Assembly: GCF_041431135.1 (NCBI RefSeq)
Contig: NZ_CP107799.1
Location: 9,502,501-9,566,500 of the forward strand
Source of the DNA: Streptomyces sp. NBC_00554
GTDB lineage: Bacteria > Actinomycetota > Actinomycetes > Streptomycetales > Streptomycetaceae
Length of the DNA: 64,000 bases
Reading direction: 5' to 3'
Part shown: in pieces, positions 16,688-26,103 of the stretch
How the letters are laid out: each line of letters starts with the position of its first letter
How positions within the stretch are numbered: the first letter of the stretch is position 1
Notes under the pieces: model-generated
Database searches by the model: none
What the model saw: only the letters and a program-made list of their open reading frames with translations
What the model was told of the DNA's origin: nothing
Translations under genes and position numbers: made by a program

Positions 16688-17500
16688 ATGAGGGCCTCAC
16701 CACCGGACAGCACGCACGCCACGAGCGACGCCGTGGCCCGTATAGACCCCCTGTGGTGGTCATGGGCGGGCGCACATGGCGGACACGTCGCGGCGGCGGC
16801 GCTCTCCGCCGTACGGGATCGCGCGGCCGCCGCAGGGCAACACCCGGCACGCACCCTGACCACCCACTTCCTGGCCCCGGTCGACGCACGCCCCCTGCCG
16901 CTCACGGTGACCGTGCCGTCGGCCGGGCGCCGTGCCTCGACCTGCACGTTCACCGGACAGCAGGACGGGAGGCCGGTGCTCGTCGGCTCGGCGGTGTTCG
17001 GTCCGGGCCGCCCGGGACCCTCGTACGAGAGCAGCACCGCGCCCGCTGTGCCGGGAGCGCCTGACTGCCCGCCCCTCGACCTGCCCGTGGGTCTTGCGCC
17101 CTTCGCCAAACAGGTCGAGATACGCCCCGCCACCGAGGACCTGCCACTCGCCGGAGGTGAGAAGGCCGAACTCGTCGCCTGGGTGCGGTTCGCCGACGAC
17201 CGCCCCCTGGACGCGGAGGCGGTCGTCACCCTGACCGACGTCCTGCCTCCCGGCCTCTACGCGCACTGGCGCACCCCGCGCCCCGTGCCGACCGCCGAGC
17301 TGACCGTCCACTTCACCGACGCGCTCGACGACGGTGCCCCTCGCGGCTGGACCCTGGTCCGTATCCGCACCGAACAGGCAGGCAGCGGCTGGGCCGTCGA
17401 CGACAGCACGGTGTGGTCGGCGGACGGCAGGCTGCTGGCCCTCGCCCGGCAGGCCCGGGTCGTCCAGAGAGCTACTGCCCCCGTACGGGAGGCTTTGTGA
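16688..17500 (+). CDS. Thioesterase family (double hot-dog, TesB-like) protein
   Basis: 270 residues. The pattern GGHVAAAALSAV, then a strand THFLAPVDARPLPLTVTVPSAG-like region, and a second copy with AELTVHFTDALDDGAPRGW and a final SADGRLLALARQ matches acyl-CoA thioesterase-like double hot-dog proteins. They hydrolyse acyl-CoA thioesters in the cytoplasm. ATG 16688 follows GCGAGGAAA by about 6 nt. It sits downstream of an unusual repeat-bearing promoter and is convergent with the ATPase regulator gene 61 nt away. The acyl chain preference is unknown and no neighbouring pathway explains it. Confidence 0.75.
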   Translation: MRASPPDSTHATSDAVARIDPLWWSWAGAHGGHVAAAALSAVRDRAAAAGQHPARTLTTHFLAPVDARPLPLTVTVPSAGRRASTCTFTGQQDGRPVLVGSAVFGPGRPGPSYESSTAPAVPGAPDCPPLDLPVGLAPFAKQVEIRPATEDLPLAGGEKAELVAWVRFADDRPLDAEAVVTLTDVLPPGLYAHWRTPRPVPTAELTVHFTDALDDGAPRGWTLVRIRTEQAGSGWAVDDSTVWSADGRLLALARQARVVQRATAPVREAL

Positions 17501-17561
17501 ACATCACCCGAGCCACGGGGTGACGCAAGGCGCCGCAGCCGCACGCTTCCTGTCGCGGACC

Positions 17562-19631
17562 TCACGGCTCCGCCCGCCACGTGCCCCCCAGGGCCAGCGC
17601 CACCGCCGCGTCCGGGCCCAAGTCGTGGCCCTCGCGCACGGCTTGGGCGAAACGGATGTCCCCAAGGTCCGCGCGCAGCAGACGGGCGTACTCCCGGCGG
17701 AAGACGGTCGTCTCGGAGTGACCGAGCCGCGGAAGCCCGGCGGCGTACCAGAGGCGTCTGCTGACGCCGAGGAGCCGGGCGGCGAGCTCCGGCTCGCCCC
17801 GGTAGGCCTCCGCGACCACCAGGAGATCGGCGACCGCGGCGGCACCCAGCCGGTCGTTCATCCGCCACTTGGCGGCCAGCGCCTCACGTCCCGCCCGCAG
17901 CGCCTCCTCCGGGTGGCCCAGGCCGATCCGGGAGAGCGACACGAAGAAGTCACCCCAGGCCCGCATCCACAGTTCACCGCGTGTCGCGCAGTCCGCGCTC
18001 AGCCGCTCGGCCACCGTCGCGCACCGCTCGAAGGCGCCCTGGCCGGCCAGCAGGTACGCCTGCACGGCGAGCGTCAGCAGCTGGAAGAACTCCGCGCCGC
18101 CGCCACCCCCGGGCCCCTGCGGCGCACTCCCGTACAGCACGGCCGAGCGCGCCGACTCCCCGCGCACGGCCAGGCTCGCACCGGTCAACGGGAGAGCGGG
18201 TACCGACAGTTGACGTTCCTCGGCGAGCCACACATACGCGGCGCTCACGGACTCCGCGGCATCCAGATCGTCCGGTACGACGGTGACCAGGCGGTGTGTC
18301 CAGATGGCGAGCGTGTACTCGGGGCCGCCGTCGCTCTCCCGGAGCAGTGCCCGTTCGAGATAGCCGCGCCCCTCCTCGGCGAAGCCGCAGGCGAACCAGA
18401 AGTACCAGAGGATTCCCGCGAGTTCGAGCGCGGTCTCCGGTTCCGGCGCAGCCAGGCACTCCTCCATCGTGAGCCGCAGATTCGCGTGCTCCGCGGTGAG
18501 CCGCTCGGCCCACATCCGCTGTCCGGGACCGAGCCACTCGGCCTCGCCCTGCCGGGCGATCCAGCGGAAGTAGTCGCGATGGCGACGGCGTACGGCCTCC
18601 TCCTCGCCGAGACCGCTGAGCCACTCGGCGCCGAAGGACCGGACCGTGTCGAGCATCCGGTAGCGCACCGCCGCGCTGTCGCCCTCACGCGTCACGATCG
18701 ACTTCTCGGTGAGCGACGCGAGCAGCGCGAGAATCTCCTCGGCGTCCAACGGGCCGCCATGGCACACGAATTCGGCCGCCTCCACGTCCCAGCCGCCGGC
18801 GAAGACCGACAGCCGGGCCCAGAGCAGCCGCTCCAGCGGGGTGCACAGCTCGTGGCTCCAGCCGATCGCCGTACGCAGTGTCTGATGCCGGGCGAGCCGC
18901 GGCCGGGCAGGCGAGACCAGCAGCTCGAAGCGGGAGTCCAGGCCCTCCAGGAGCCGGTCGAGAGGGAAGCCGCGCAGGCGTACCGCCGCCAGCTCCAGGG
19001 CCAGCGGAATCCCGTCGAGACGGGCGCACACGGCGGCCACGCCCGCCCGGTTGGCGTCGGTCAGCGCGAAGGACGGCACGGCCGCGGCGGCGCGCGTCGC
19101 GAACAGCGCCACCGCGTCGTCCCGTTCGCCGAGCGGCAGCGGCGCCACCGTCAGCAGATGCTCGCCCGGTACCCCCAACGGCTGCCGGCTGGTGGCCAGC
19201 ACGTGCAACTCCGGCACCCTCGCGAGGAGTTCCTGTACCACCCGCGCGCATTCGTCGAGTACGTGCTCGCAGGTGTCGAGGACGAGCAGCAGCGGGGCCT
19301 GGGCGAGATGCTCCGAGAGCGCCTCCAGGAGCGGCAGCAGGGTCTGCTCGGCCAGCCGCGTGGCCTGCGCCACGGCGTTGGTGAGCAGACCCGGGTCCTG
19401 CAGCTCCGAAAGCTCCACGAGCCACACCCCGCCCGGAAAATCCTCCAGCGCGAGGTCCGCCGCCCGCAGCGCGAGCCGTGACTTGCCGACACCCCCGGGG
19501 CCCGTGAGAGTGACGAGACGGTTGGTGTCCAACAGACCGGAGACAGCGGCGAGTTCGCCCTTCCGTCCGACGAAGGCGTTGGCCTCGGCGGGCAGATTGC
19601 CGGTCCTGCCCTTGCGTACTGAGGCCGCCAT
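17562..19631 (-). CDS. AfsR/LuxR-like NB-ARC ATPase regulator lacking a DNA-binding domain
   Basis: 689 residues. P-loop TLTGPGGVGKSR (Walker A, residues 41-52) and LLLVLDTCEHV (Walker B with Asp119) mark a STAND-type ATPase, followed by a winged-helix-like segment and about 350 residues of helical, TPR-like repeats. The N-terminal FVGRKGELAAVSGLL start is typical of SARP/LAL-type regulators, but neither a BTAD/SARP domain in front nor a LuxR HTH at the C-terminus (ending ALALGGTWRAEP) is present. It may work through a partner protein. GAGGGGGA lies just before ATG 19631. Divergent from the MEDS-STAS gene, with which it could share regulation. Confidence 0.85.
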   Translation of the reverse strand: MAASVRKGRTGNLPAEANAFVGRKGELAAVSGLLDTNRLVTLTGPGGVGKSRLALRAADLALEDFPGGVWLVELSELQDPGLLTNAVAQATRLAEQTLLPLLEALSEHLAQAPLLLVLDTCEHVLDECARVVQELLARVPELHVLATSRQPLGVPGEHLLTVAPLPLGERDDAVALFATRAAAAVPSFALTDANRAGVAAVCARLDGIPLALELAAVRLRGFPLDRLLEGLDSRFELLVSPARPRLARHQTLRTAIGWSHELCTPLERLLWARLSVFAGGWDVEAAEFVCHGGPLDAEEILALLASLTEKSIVTREGDSAAVRYRMLDTVRSFGAEWLSGLGEEEAVRRRHRDYFRWIARQGEAEWLGPGQRMWAERLTAEHANLRLTMEECLAAPEPETALELAGILWYFWFACGFAEEGRGYLERALLRESDGGPEYTLAIWTHRLVTVVPDDLDAAESVSAAYVWLAEERQLSVPALPLTGASLAVRGESARSAVLYGSAPQGPGGGGGAEFFQLLTLAVQAYLLAGQGAFERCATVAERLSADCATRGELWMRAWGDFFVSLSRIGLGHPEEALRAGREALAAKWRMNDRLGAAAVADLLVVAEAYRGEPELAARLLGVSRRLWYAAGLPRLGHSETTVFRREYARLLRADLGDIRFAQAVREGHDLGPDAAVALALGGTWRAEP

Positions 19632-19672
19632 CGTTCCCCCTCACCCGACCGGATGGCGGTCACCATAACCCT

Positions 19673-19702
19673 CTGACGCGCGGCCCGCTTCCGGCGTAGC
19701 GT
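19673..19702 (+). promoter_or_regulatory. Candidate promoter of the MEDS operon
   Basis: CTGACG (19673-19678) and TAGCGT (19697-19702) are separated by 18 bp. Transcription would start near 19709, leaving a leader of about 34 nt before ATG 19743. Confidence 0.4.
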
Positions 19703-19742
19703 GGATGGGTCCCAGCACACCAATCCTTGGGGGGTGCGGGAG

Positions 19743-20636
19743 ATGGCCGTAGTACCGGCACTGCGAGTCGTCGGGCAGATGCGTTCCGGAGACCATCTGC
19801 TGCTCGGCTACGACACGGACGAGGAGCGGGAGACCGTACTCGCCGCATTCCTCCTCGACGGACTGGCCAGCGGGCAGCGCGGGCTCGTGCTGACCCCGGG
19901 AGAGATTCCCGCAGGGCTTGCCCTGTCCTTCCTGGAGGCGCACGGCTGCGCCGTGGACGACGAGATCGCCGCCGGAGGGCTGGCGGTCGACCCGCATCTG
20001 GCCACGCCCGAAGGACTGTGGGATCTGGACGAGGTGATCCGCCGCGAGGCGCGCCGCGCGGTCGGCGACGGCTTCCTCGGCCTGCGCGTCAGCATGGAGG
20101 TGCTGCGCGGCGGGGCGGACAAGGGGCTGAAGATGCTGCACGACAGTGAGCTGCTCCTCGACCCCGTCTTCGCCACCCTGCCCGTGCTCGGCATCTGTCA
20201 GTACGACCGACGCGTGTTCGACGAGGGCGACTTGGCCCGGCTCGACGGACTGCACCACGGCCGGGTCGCCGCCGACCTCGTCTGGCAGGACGACCTGCTC
20301 TCCATCACCCGCACCTTCGCACCCCCCGGACTGGCCCTCGCAGGGGAGATCGACGACACGAACGTCACCGCGGTCGCCCGCGCCCTGCACGACGAGACGG
20401 CCCGCGCCCGCGCCCGCACCGCGACCGGCATCCGCGCCCGACTCGACCTGCGTGACCTGAGCTTCGTCGACGTCGGCGCCCTGCGTCTGCTGGTCTTCTC
20501 GGCACTCGGCCTGTACGCGGGCGGCGGCACCCTCGTCCTGTACGGCGTCGCCCCGCATGTCCAGAGGGTGATGCGGGTGACCGGCTGGGACCGCGTTCCC
20601 GGCCTGCGTCTGGAACAAGGAGAAGAAGTGCCATGA
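19743..20636 (+). CDS. MEDS sensory domain fused to STAS (anti-sigma antagonist) domain
   Basis: 297 residues. The first part (about 10-160, DHLLLGYDTDEERETVLAAF ... GLVLTP) is a MEDS domain, named for the DcmR sensor of methylotrophs. The second part (about 190-295) is STAS-like: RARLDLRDLSFVDVGALRLLV has the Asp/Ser-type loop of anti-anti-sigma factors, although the usual phosphorylatable Ser is replaced around DVGAL. Its role would be to bind an anti-sigma kinase. The next gene, joined by an ATGA overlap, carries MEDS plus just such an ATPase domain, so the two are probably partners. Start 19743 is moderately sure; GTG 19734 is an alternative. Confidence 0.8.
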   Translation: MAVVPALRVVGQMRSGDHLLLGYDTDEERETVLAAFLLDGLASGQRGLVLTPGEIPAGLALSFLEAHGCAVDDEIAAGGLAVDPHLATPEGLWDLDEVIRREARRAVGDGFLGLRVSMEVLRGGADKGLKMLHDSELLLDPVFATLPVLGICQYDRRVFDEGDLARLDGLHHGRVAADLVWQDDLLSITRTFAPPGLALAGEIDDTNVTAVARALHDETARARARTATGIRARLDLRDLSFVDVGALRLLVFSALGLYAGGGTLVLYGVAPHVQRVMRVTGWDRVPGLRLEQGEEVP

Positions 20637-21640
20637 CCCGCACCGGGTTCGTCCACCAGGCGCTCTGCTACGGCTCGGACGACGAATTCCTCGAAGGGAC
20701 CCTCGAGTTCACCCTCGACGGCCTGGACTCGGGCGACGCCGTCCTCGCCGTCGCCAAGGACCACAACATCACCCTCCTCGAATCAGCCCTCGGCACTCGC
20801 GCCCACGACGTCGAGTTCGTCGACGCCGACGACTGGTACCGCTACCCCTCCCGCACCCTGGGCCAGTACCACGCGTACTGCGCGGACCACGGCACGGACC
20901 GCCGCGTCCGCATCATCGGCGAACCGGTCTGGACCGGCCGCACGGAGTTCGAGGCGCGCGAGTGGACGCGTTACGAGTCGCTGCTCAACGTCGCCTTCGC
21001 CGACTCGGGCCACTGGATCGTCTGCCCCTACGACACCCGGACCGTCCCCGCCGACATCGTGCACACGGCGACCCGCACCCATCCCGAACTCGCCCTCGGC
21101 GCCCGTATCTCGGCCTCCAGCAGCCGCTACACCGCCCCGGCCGACTTCTACGCCGAGTGCGACGCCGCCATCCCCCACTGCCTTAAGGGCGTGGGAGGTA
21201 CCCCCATGGCGGGCCGCCTGCCCGACGGCGCCGACGACATCCCCTTCGGTCGCGGCCGGTCGGCGGCCCTGCGTGCGGCCGTCGCCGCGTACGCCCGCCT
21301 CTCGGGAATGCCCGAGCAGCGGACGTACGACATGGTCGCGGCCGTGCACGAGGTGGTCGCCAACGCCGTGCGGTTCGGCGGCGGGGGAGGTGTGCTGCGG
21401 CTGCGCAGCGACCCCGACTACCTGATCTGCGAGGTCGCGGACGACGGCGCGCACAACTCCCCGGCGCCCGCGCGGTTCCCCGGTCATCTGCCGCCCGGAA
21501 AGCGGGCCGCGGGCGGCCACGGGATGTGGGTGGTACGGCAGTTGAGTGACCTCGTCGCCGAGGATCTCGGGCCCGCGGGCTCCACCGTACGCGTGTACTT
21601 CCGCCGCCCCGGAGACCTCACCCCGCGGCCGGCAGCGTGA
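20633..21640 (+). CDS. MEDS sensory domain fused to anti-sigma-factor-type ATPase (RsbW-like)
   Basis: 335 residues. An N-terminal MEDS domain (about 5-165, DEFLEGTLEFTLDGLDSGDAVL) precedes a HATPase_c domain of the RsbW/anti-sigma kinase class (about 200-325): N box VHEVVANAVRFG, G1 box CEVADDG and G2 box GGHGMWVVRQL. It should bind ATP and either phosphorylate or sequester a STAS or sigma partner. It is translationally coupled to the MEDS-STAS gene (ATGA), and its 3' end overlaps the convergent gntR gene by 23 nt. No sigma factor gene is adjacent, so the final target lies elsewhere. Confidence 0.82.
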   Translation: MTRTGFVHQALCYGSDDEFLEGTLEFTLDGLDSGDAVLAVAKDHNITLLESALGTRAHDVEFVDADDWYRYPSRTLGQYHAYCADHGTDRRVRIIGEPVWTGRTEFEAREWTRYESLLNVAFADSGHWIVCPYDTRTVPADIVHTATRTHPELALGARISASSSRYTAPADFYAECDAAIPHCLKGVGGTPMAGRLPDGADDIPFGRGRSAALRAAVAAYARLSGMPEQRTYDMVAAVHEVVANAVRFGGGGGVLRLRSDPDYLICEVADDGAHNSPAPARFPGHLPPGKRAAGGHGMWVVRQLSDLVAEDLGPAGSTVRVYFRRPGDLTPRPAA

Positions 21641-22343
21641 ACTCGTAGACCAGGGCGTCCTGTTGGGCATTCACCACGAGGTCGGTGATCTCCAGCGGGC
21701 GGTCGTACTGGTCGTGGACGCGCCGGGTGACCAGTACGGACCGGGGAAGCTGGGTGATCGAGTCCCGGTGGTGCAGGGTCAGCCCCGCCTTGCGCATCCA
21801 GTCGTAGGCGCGCCTCAGTTGGGCCGACGCCGTGCCGTCGGCCCGGTCGCGGTAGCGGGCCAGCTCCTCGACCTCGGTCACCGCGACGGCGGAGAAGGAG
21901 GTCACGGCCGTACGCAGTCCGCTTCCGTCCGCGGCGGCCGACTCGTAGCGGTGCACCAGCGTCGGCCGGCGAGGGGCGAGCCCCAGCGCGTGCGCGTGTT
22001 CCGGTGGGGGAGCCTCCCAGGTCACGGTGGTCCGGTGGACGGTGCACGGTTCGGTGGTCTGTGCCCCGACGGGGAAGTCGAGGGACGGGACGTGTTCCGC
22101 GGTGCTGCCGGGCAGTGTCGCGTGACTGCCGCGCCGGTCGGTGGAGACCAGACCGCCGCGCCGCAGCATCTGCAGTGCCTGCCGAACGGTCTCGCGGCTC
22201 ACGCCGAACCGGTTGGCCAACTCCCTTTCTCCCGGCAGGCGTTCACCGGGTGGAATGGTCCCGTCGCGCAGATCGCCGAGCAACTGCGCGGCGATCTGCG
22301 AATAGCGGGGCTCGTGGTCGGACGGGTGGACGGTGCGGGCCAT
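21618..22343 (-). CDS. GntR-family regulator, HutC/UTRA subfamily
   Basis: 241 residues. A winged HTH (about 12-75: RYSQIAAQLLGDL, GERELANRFGVSRETVRQALQML) is followed by a UTRA ligand-binding domain (about 95-235). This subfamily includes DasR and HutC and binds small effectors such as sugar phosphates or amino-acid derivatives. ATG 22343 is preceded by AGGAGGGG. A DasR-like palindrome lies 80 nt upstream and is a likely autoregulatory site. The 3' end overlaps the MEDS-ATPase gene on the other strand. Targets beyond itself are not evident from the neighbours. Confidence 0.92.
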   Translation of the reverse strand: MARTVHPSDHEPRYSQIAAQLLGDLRDGTIPPGERLPGERELANRFGVSRETVRQALQMLRRGGLVSTDRRGSHATLPGSTAEHVPSLDFPVGAQTTEPCTVHRTTVTWEAPPPEHAHALGLAPRRPTLVHRYESAAADGSGLRTAVTSFSAVAVTEVEELARYRDRADGTASAQLRRAYDWMRKAGLTLHHRDSITQLPRSVLVTRRVHDQYDRPLEITDLVVNAQQDALVYEFTLPAAG

Positions 22344-22422
22344 GTCCGCGCCCCTCCTGAGTGGTGACGTACGTGGTGACGAAACGTAGCCGTGCGGGCT
22401 CACTGCGCGACCAGATCTAAGC

Positions 22423-22438
22423 ATTGGTCTAAACCACC
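22423..22438. promoter_or_regulatory. DasR/HutC-type operator palindrome
   Basis: ATTGGTCTAAACCACC contains TGGT-CTAA-ACCA, one base away from the TGGTCTAGACCA core bound by DasR-like GntR regulators. It lies about 80 nt upstream of the gntR start and would suit autoregulation or cross-control by DasR. Confidence 0.5.
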
Positions 22439-22501
22439 AGGGAAGAGCGGCCGGGCAGTTCGGCCGATTTCAGCCCGCACCCCCGTGCGGCGCGGGAGTG
22501 T

Positions 22502-23668
22502 TCAGAGCGCGCTGTACAGGGCGTCCACAAGCGCCATCTTCCTTGGGTCGTCGGCGATGTGCGGGCCCATGCGGTTCATGACGTACCCCAGGGAGATGCC
22601 CGCCTCCGGGTCGGCGAGACCGCAGGATCCGCCGAAGCCGTCATGTCCGAAAGCCCTCGGGTTGGGCCCGTACGAACCGTTGGGCCCGCTCAGCCACAGC
22701 CCGAGCCCGATCTCCGTCTCGTACTCGAACCCGGCACCGAGCACCAGGTCGCGACAACTGCCCTGCCCCTCGCGCACCCGCTCGGCGGCCTGAGGTGAGA
22801 GCACCTCCCGTGAGCCGTACGAGCCACGCCCGGCGAAGATCCCGTACAGCGCGGCGATCGCGCGGGCCGTGCCGTGGCCGTTCGCGGCCGGGATCTCGGC
22901 GGCCCGCCACTGCGGCGTGTTGGCCTCGGTCGCGCCGACAATCGGATTGGTGAGAGCCGCCAGCGCGGCGGGCGCCAACTGGGCGTAGACCGCCGCCTGT
23001 TCACTGGTCGGAGCGGCCCGCGGGTGCACCAGCTCGGCCGCCCGCCCCGACTCCTTCTCCGGCAGCCCGATGGTGAAGTCGATCCCGAGCGGACCGGTCA
23101 CCTCCCGCTCCAGGAACGCACCCGGCAGCAGCCCGGAGACCCGACGCACCACTTCACCCACCAGATGGCCGAACGTGATCGCGTGATAGCCGGACCGCGA
23201 CCCCGGCTCCCACCAGGGCTCCTGTGCCGCGAGGCGCTCGACGGTCAGCTCCCAGTCCAGCAGCTGCGCGAGCGTGTGCGGCTCGCGGAGTCCGGACAGC
23301 CCCGCGCGGTGCGACAGCAGGTGCCGTACGAGCACCGACTCCTTGCCCGCCGCCGCGAACTCCGGCCAGTACGCGGCCACCGGGGCGTCGAAGTCGAGCA
23401 GCCCGCGATCGGCCAGGATGTGCGCGCACAGGGCGGTCGGGCCCTTGGACGTCGACCACACGTTGACCAGGGTCTCGCGCTCCCAGGGCCGGGTGCGTGC
23501 CGCGTCCGCCCAGCCGCCCCACAGGTCCACCACGCTCTCGCCGTCGAGGGTGACCGTCACCGCCCCGCCCAGCTCGCCGCGGTCGCTGAAGTTCTCCTCG
23601 AACGCGGTGCGCACCGCCGAGAAGCGTGTGTCGCAGTGGCCTTGAACGTGCGGCGCGTGCTGGGACAT
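22502..23668 (-). CDS. Serine hydrolase, class C beta-lactamase/esterase (EstB) fold
   Basis: 388 residues. The active-site Ser72-x-x-Lys75 (WSTSKG) and Tyr161 (SGYHA) are in place, spaced as in EstB-type esterases, and FGHDGFGG near the C-terminus stands in for the KTG motif. No signal peptide, so it is a cytoplasmic esterase or amidase rather than a secreted beta-lactamase. ATG 23668 is chosen because an AGGTCCC/GGAGG-like site precedes it and the homologous start is near. It stands alone between gntR and the divergent PI-PLC gene. A TetR-type palindrome about 70 nt upstream suggests repression. A second family member is at 48995-50236. Confidence 0.87.
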   Translation of the reverse strand: MSQHAPHVQGHCDTRFSAVRTAFEENFSDRGELGGAVTVTLDGESVVDLWGGWADAARTRPWERETLVNVWSTSKGPTALCAHILADRGLLDFDAPVAAYWPEFAAAGKESVLVRHLLSHRAGLSGLREPHTLAQLLDWELTVERLAAQEPWWEPGSRSGYHAITFGHLVGEVVRRVSGLLPGAFLEREVTGPLGIDFTIGLPEKESGRAAELVHPRAAPTSEQAAVYAQLAPAALAALTNPIVGATEANTPQWRAAEIPAANGHGTARAIAALYGIFAGRGSYGSREVLSPQAAERVREGQGSCRDLVLGAGFEYETEIGLGLWLSGPNGSYGPNPRAFGHDGFGGSCGLADPEAGISLGYVMNRMGPHIADDPRKMALVDALYSAL

Positions 23669-23738
23669 GGGACCTCCGTTGCCCGTAGAGAAGCCCGGAG
23701 TCGGATCCGGGCCGGCTGAAACATACCGCTGGAACGTA

Positions 23739-23750
23739 CCGACTGGTCGG
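23739..23750. promoter_or_regulatory. TetR-type palindrome upstream of the serine hydrolase
   Basis: CCGAC-TG-GTCGG is a perfect 5-bp inverted repeat typical of TetR operators. It lies 71 nt upstream of the hydrolase start; no TetR gene is next to it. Confidence 0.35.
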
Positions 23751-23862
23751 ACTGGGCGGAAGCGGTCGCACCGCATTCGTCATCGCGTGATCTCCCGCAG
23801 GCCACCCAACACCCCTACAGTGCTGGCCAGTTGACCGAACAGACGCAGGAGGCATGGGGACA

Positions 23863-24912
23863 ATGCGGAGACACGTGAAAGTGCTGGCGCGGACCGGGAT
23901 CGCCGTGGGCACAGCGACCGTGCTGGCCCTCGCCACGGGACCCCAGGCGACGGCCGCCGACCTGTCGTACTCGTCCAGCACATCCGTGGGCGTCCACAAC
24001 GCCTACGAGAAGACGAAGTACCCGTACTTCGCCGACGCCCTGGACTCCGGCGCCGGAATGCTCGAACTCGACGTGTGGACCAATGTGTTCGGGGCCTCCT
24101 GGCGGGTCTCGCACAGCAACCCCCTCGGCAACGACAACAACTGCGTGAACGCCGCGAACGCCTCCGAGCTGCGCGCCAAGGCCACCAACCGCGACCTCGG
24201 CGGCTGCCTCGCCGACATCAAGGCCTGGCACGACGCGCACCCGGGCCACCGCCCGATCCAGCTGAAGATAGAGATGAAGGACGGCTTCCTGGGCACCAGC
24301 GGCCGTGGTCCCGCCCAGTTGGACGCCCTGCTCACCTCGAAGCTCGGCGACGCCCTGCTCCGCCCCGCCGATGTCGTCGGCTCCCACCCCGACCTCGACA
24401 CCGCCGTCCGCGCCGACGGCTGGCCCGCGCGCTCGGCCCTGGCCGGCAAGTTCATCGTCGAACTGATCCCCGGCACCGTCGAGGAGGGCAACCCCTTCGA
24501 CACGCTGTGGACCGACCGCGAGTACGCCACCTATCTGCGCGACCTCGCCGCCGCCGGACGCCTGCGCGAGGCGGGCGCCTTCCCCGCCGTGCACAAGGCG
24601 GCCACCGGCGACCCCCGCACCCGCTACACCGACGCGACGATCCGCCCCTGGCTCGTCGTGTTCGACGGCGACGCCGCCACCTACGCGAACGGCACGATCG
24701 ACACCGCCTGGTACGACGACCGGCACTACCTCGTCGTCATGACCGACGCCCAGAACGTGCCCCCGGCCATCGACGGCACCAACCCCACCCAGCAGCAGGC
24801 ACTCGACCGGGTCGCCCTGCTGGCCGGGCAGCACGCCAGCGTCGTGTCCGCGGACTGGTACCCGCTGCCCGCAGTCCTGTCCACGGTCGTACCGCGGGGG
24901 ACGGCGGGCTGA
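23863..24912 (+). CDS. Secreted Ca-dependent phosphoinositide-specific phospholipase C
   Basis: 349 residues with a Sec signal peptide (MRRHVKVLAR then a hydrophobic stretch, cleavage near ATAA-D at 32). The PLC-like barrel shows His45 (VGVHNAYE), acidic Glu68/Asp70 (MLELDVW) and His84 (RVSHSNP), matching the two-His plus Ca-ligand arrangement of Streptomyces PI-PLC (SaPLC1 type). It should cleave inositol phospholipids outside the cell. ATG 23863 is preferred over 23854 because CAGGAGG is 10 nt from the former and only 1 nt from the latter. TACAGT at 23816-23821 is a candidate -10. Convergent with the CE7 esterase gene, with only 3 nt between the stops. Confidence 0.88.
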   Translation: MRRHVKVLARTGIAVGTATVLALATGPQATAADLSYSSSTSVGVHNAYEKTKYPYFADALDSGAGMLELDVWTNVFGASWRVSHSNPLGNDNNCVNAANASELRAKATNRDLGGCLADIKAWHDAHPGHRPIQLKIEMKDGFLGTSGRGPAQLDALLTSKLGDALLRPADVVGSHPDLDTAVRADGWPARSALAGKFIVELIPGTVEEGNPFDTLWTDREYATYLRDLAAAGRLREAGAFPAVHKAATGDPRTRYTDATIRPWLVVFDGDAATYANGTIDTAWYDDRHYLVVMTDAQNVPPAIDGTNPTQQQALDRVALLAGQHASVVSADWYPLPAVLSTVVPRGTAG

Positions 24913-24915
24913 GAC

Positions 24916-25887
<972 letters not shown>

Positions 25888-26103
25888 GAAGGACCACCTT
25901 TGGTGTCGGGTGCGGATGATCACACCGTACGTGTGCCCTCTCCGGGGCCGCCAGGCCCTTGCCTCCTGCCGGCCGTGCCCCCGCGAGGGAATCCGTCCCC
26001 CCGTACGACTGATCGGCGCCCACTGTGGAACCCGCCCGCCACCGGCAAGTCCTGGCAGGCGGCCGTCCTCGACGCCCGCCCCGACACCCGAAAGGCACGC
26101 GCC

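Noticed and set aside
15577..17229. Upstream extension of the GH13 frame to about 1084 codons
   Set aside because: The added part is antisense to the methyltransferase and thioesterase genes; homologues begin at ATG 15576.
17334..19481. 715-codon open frame on the plus strand
   Set aside because: Antisense to the STAND ATPase gene with its P-loop; low-complexity Arg/Gly-rich translation.
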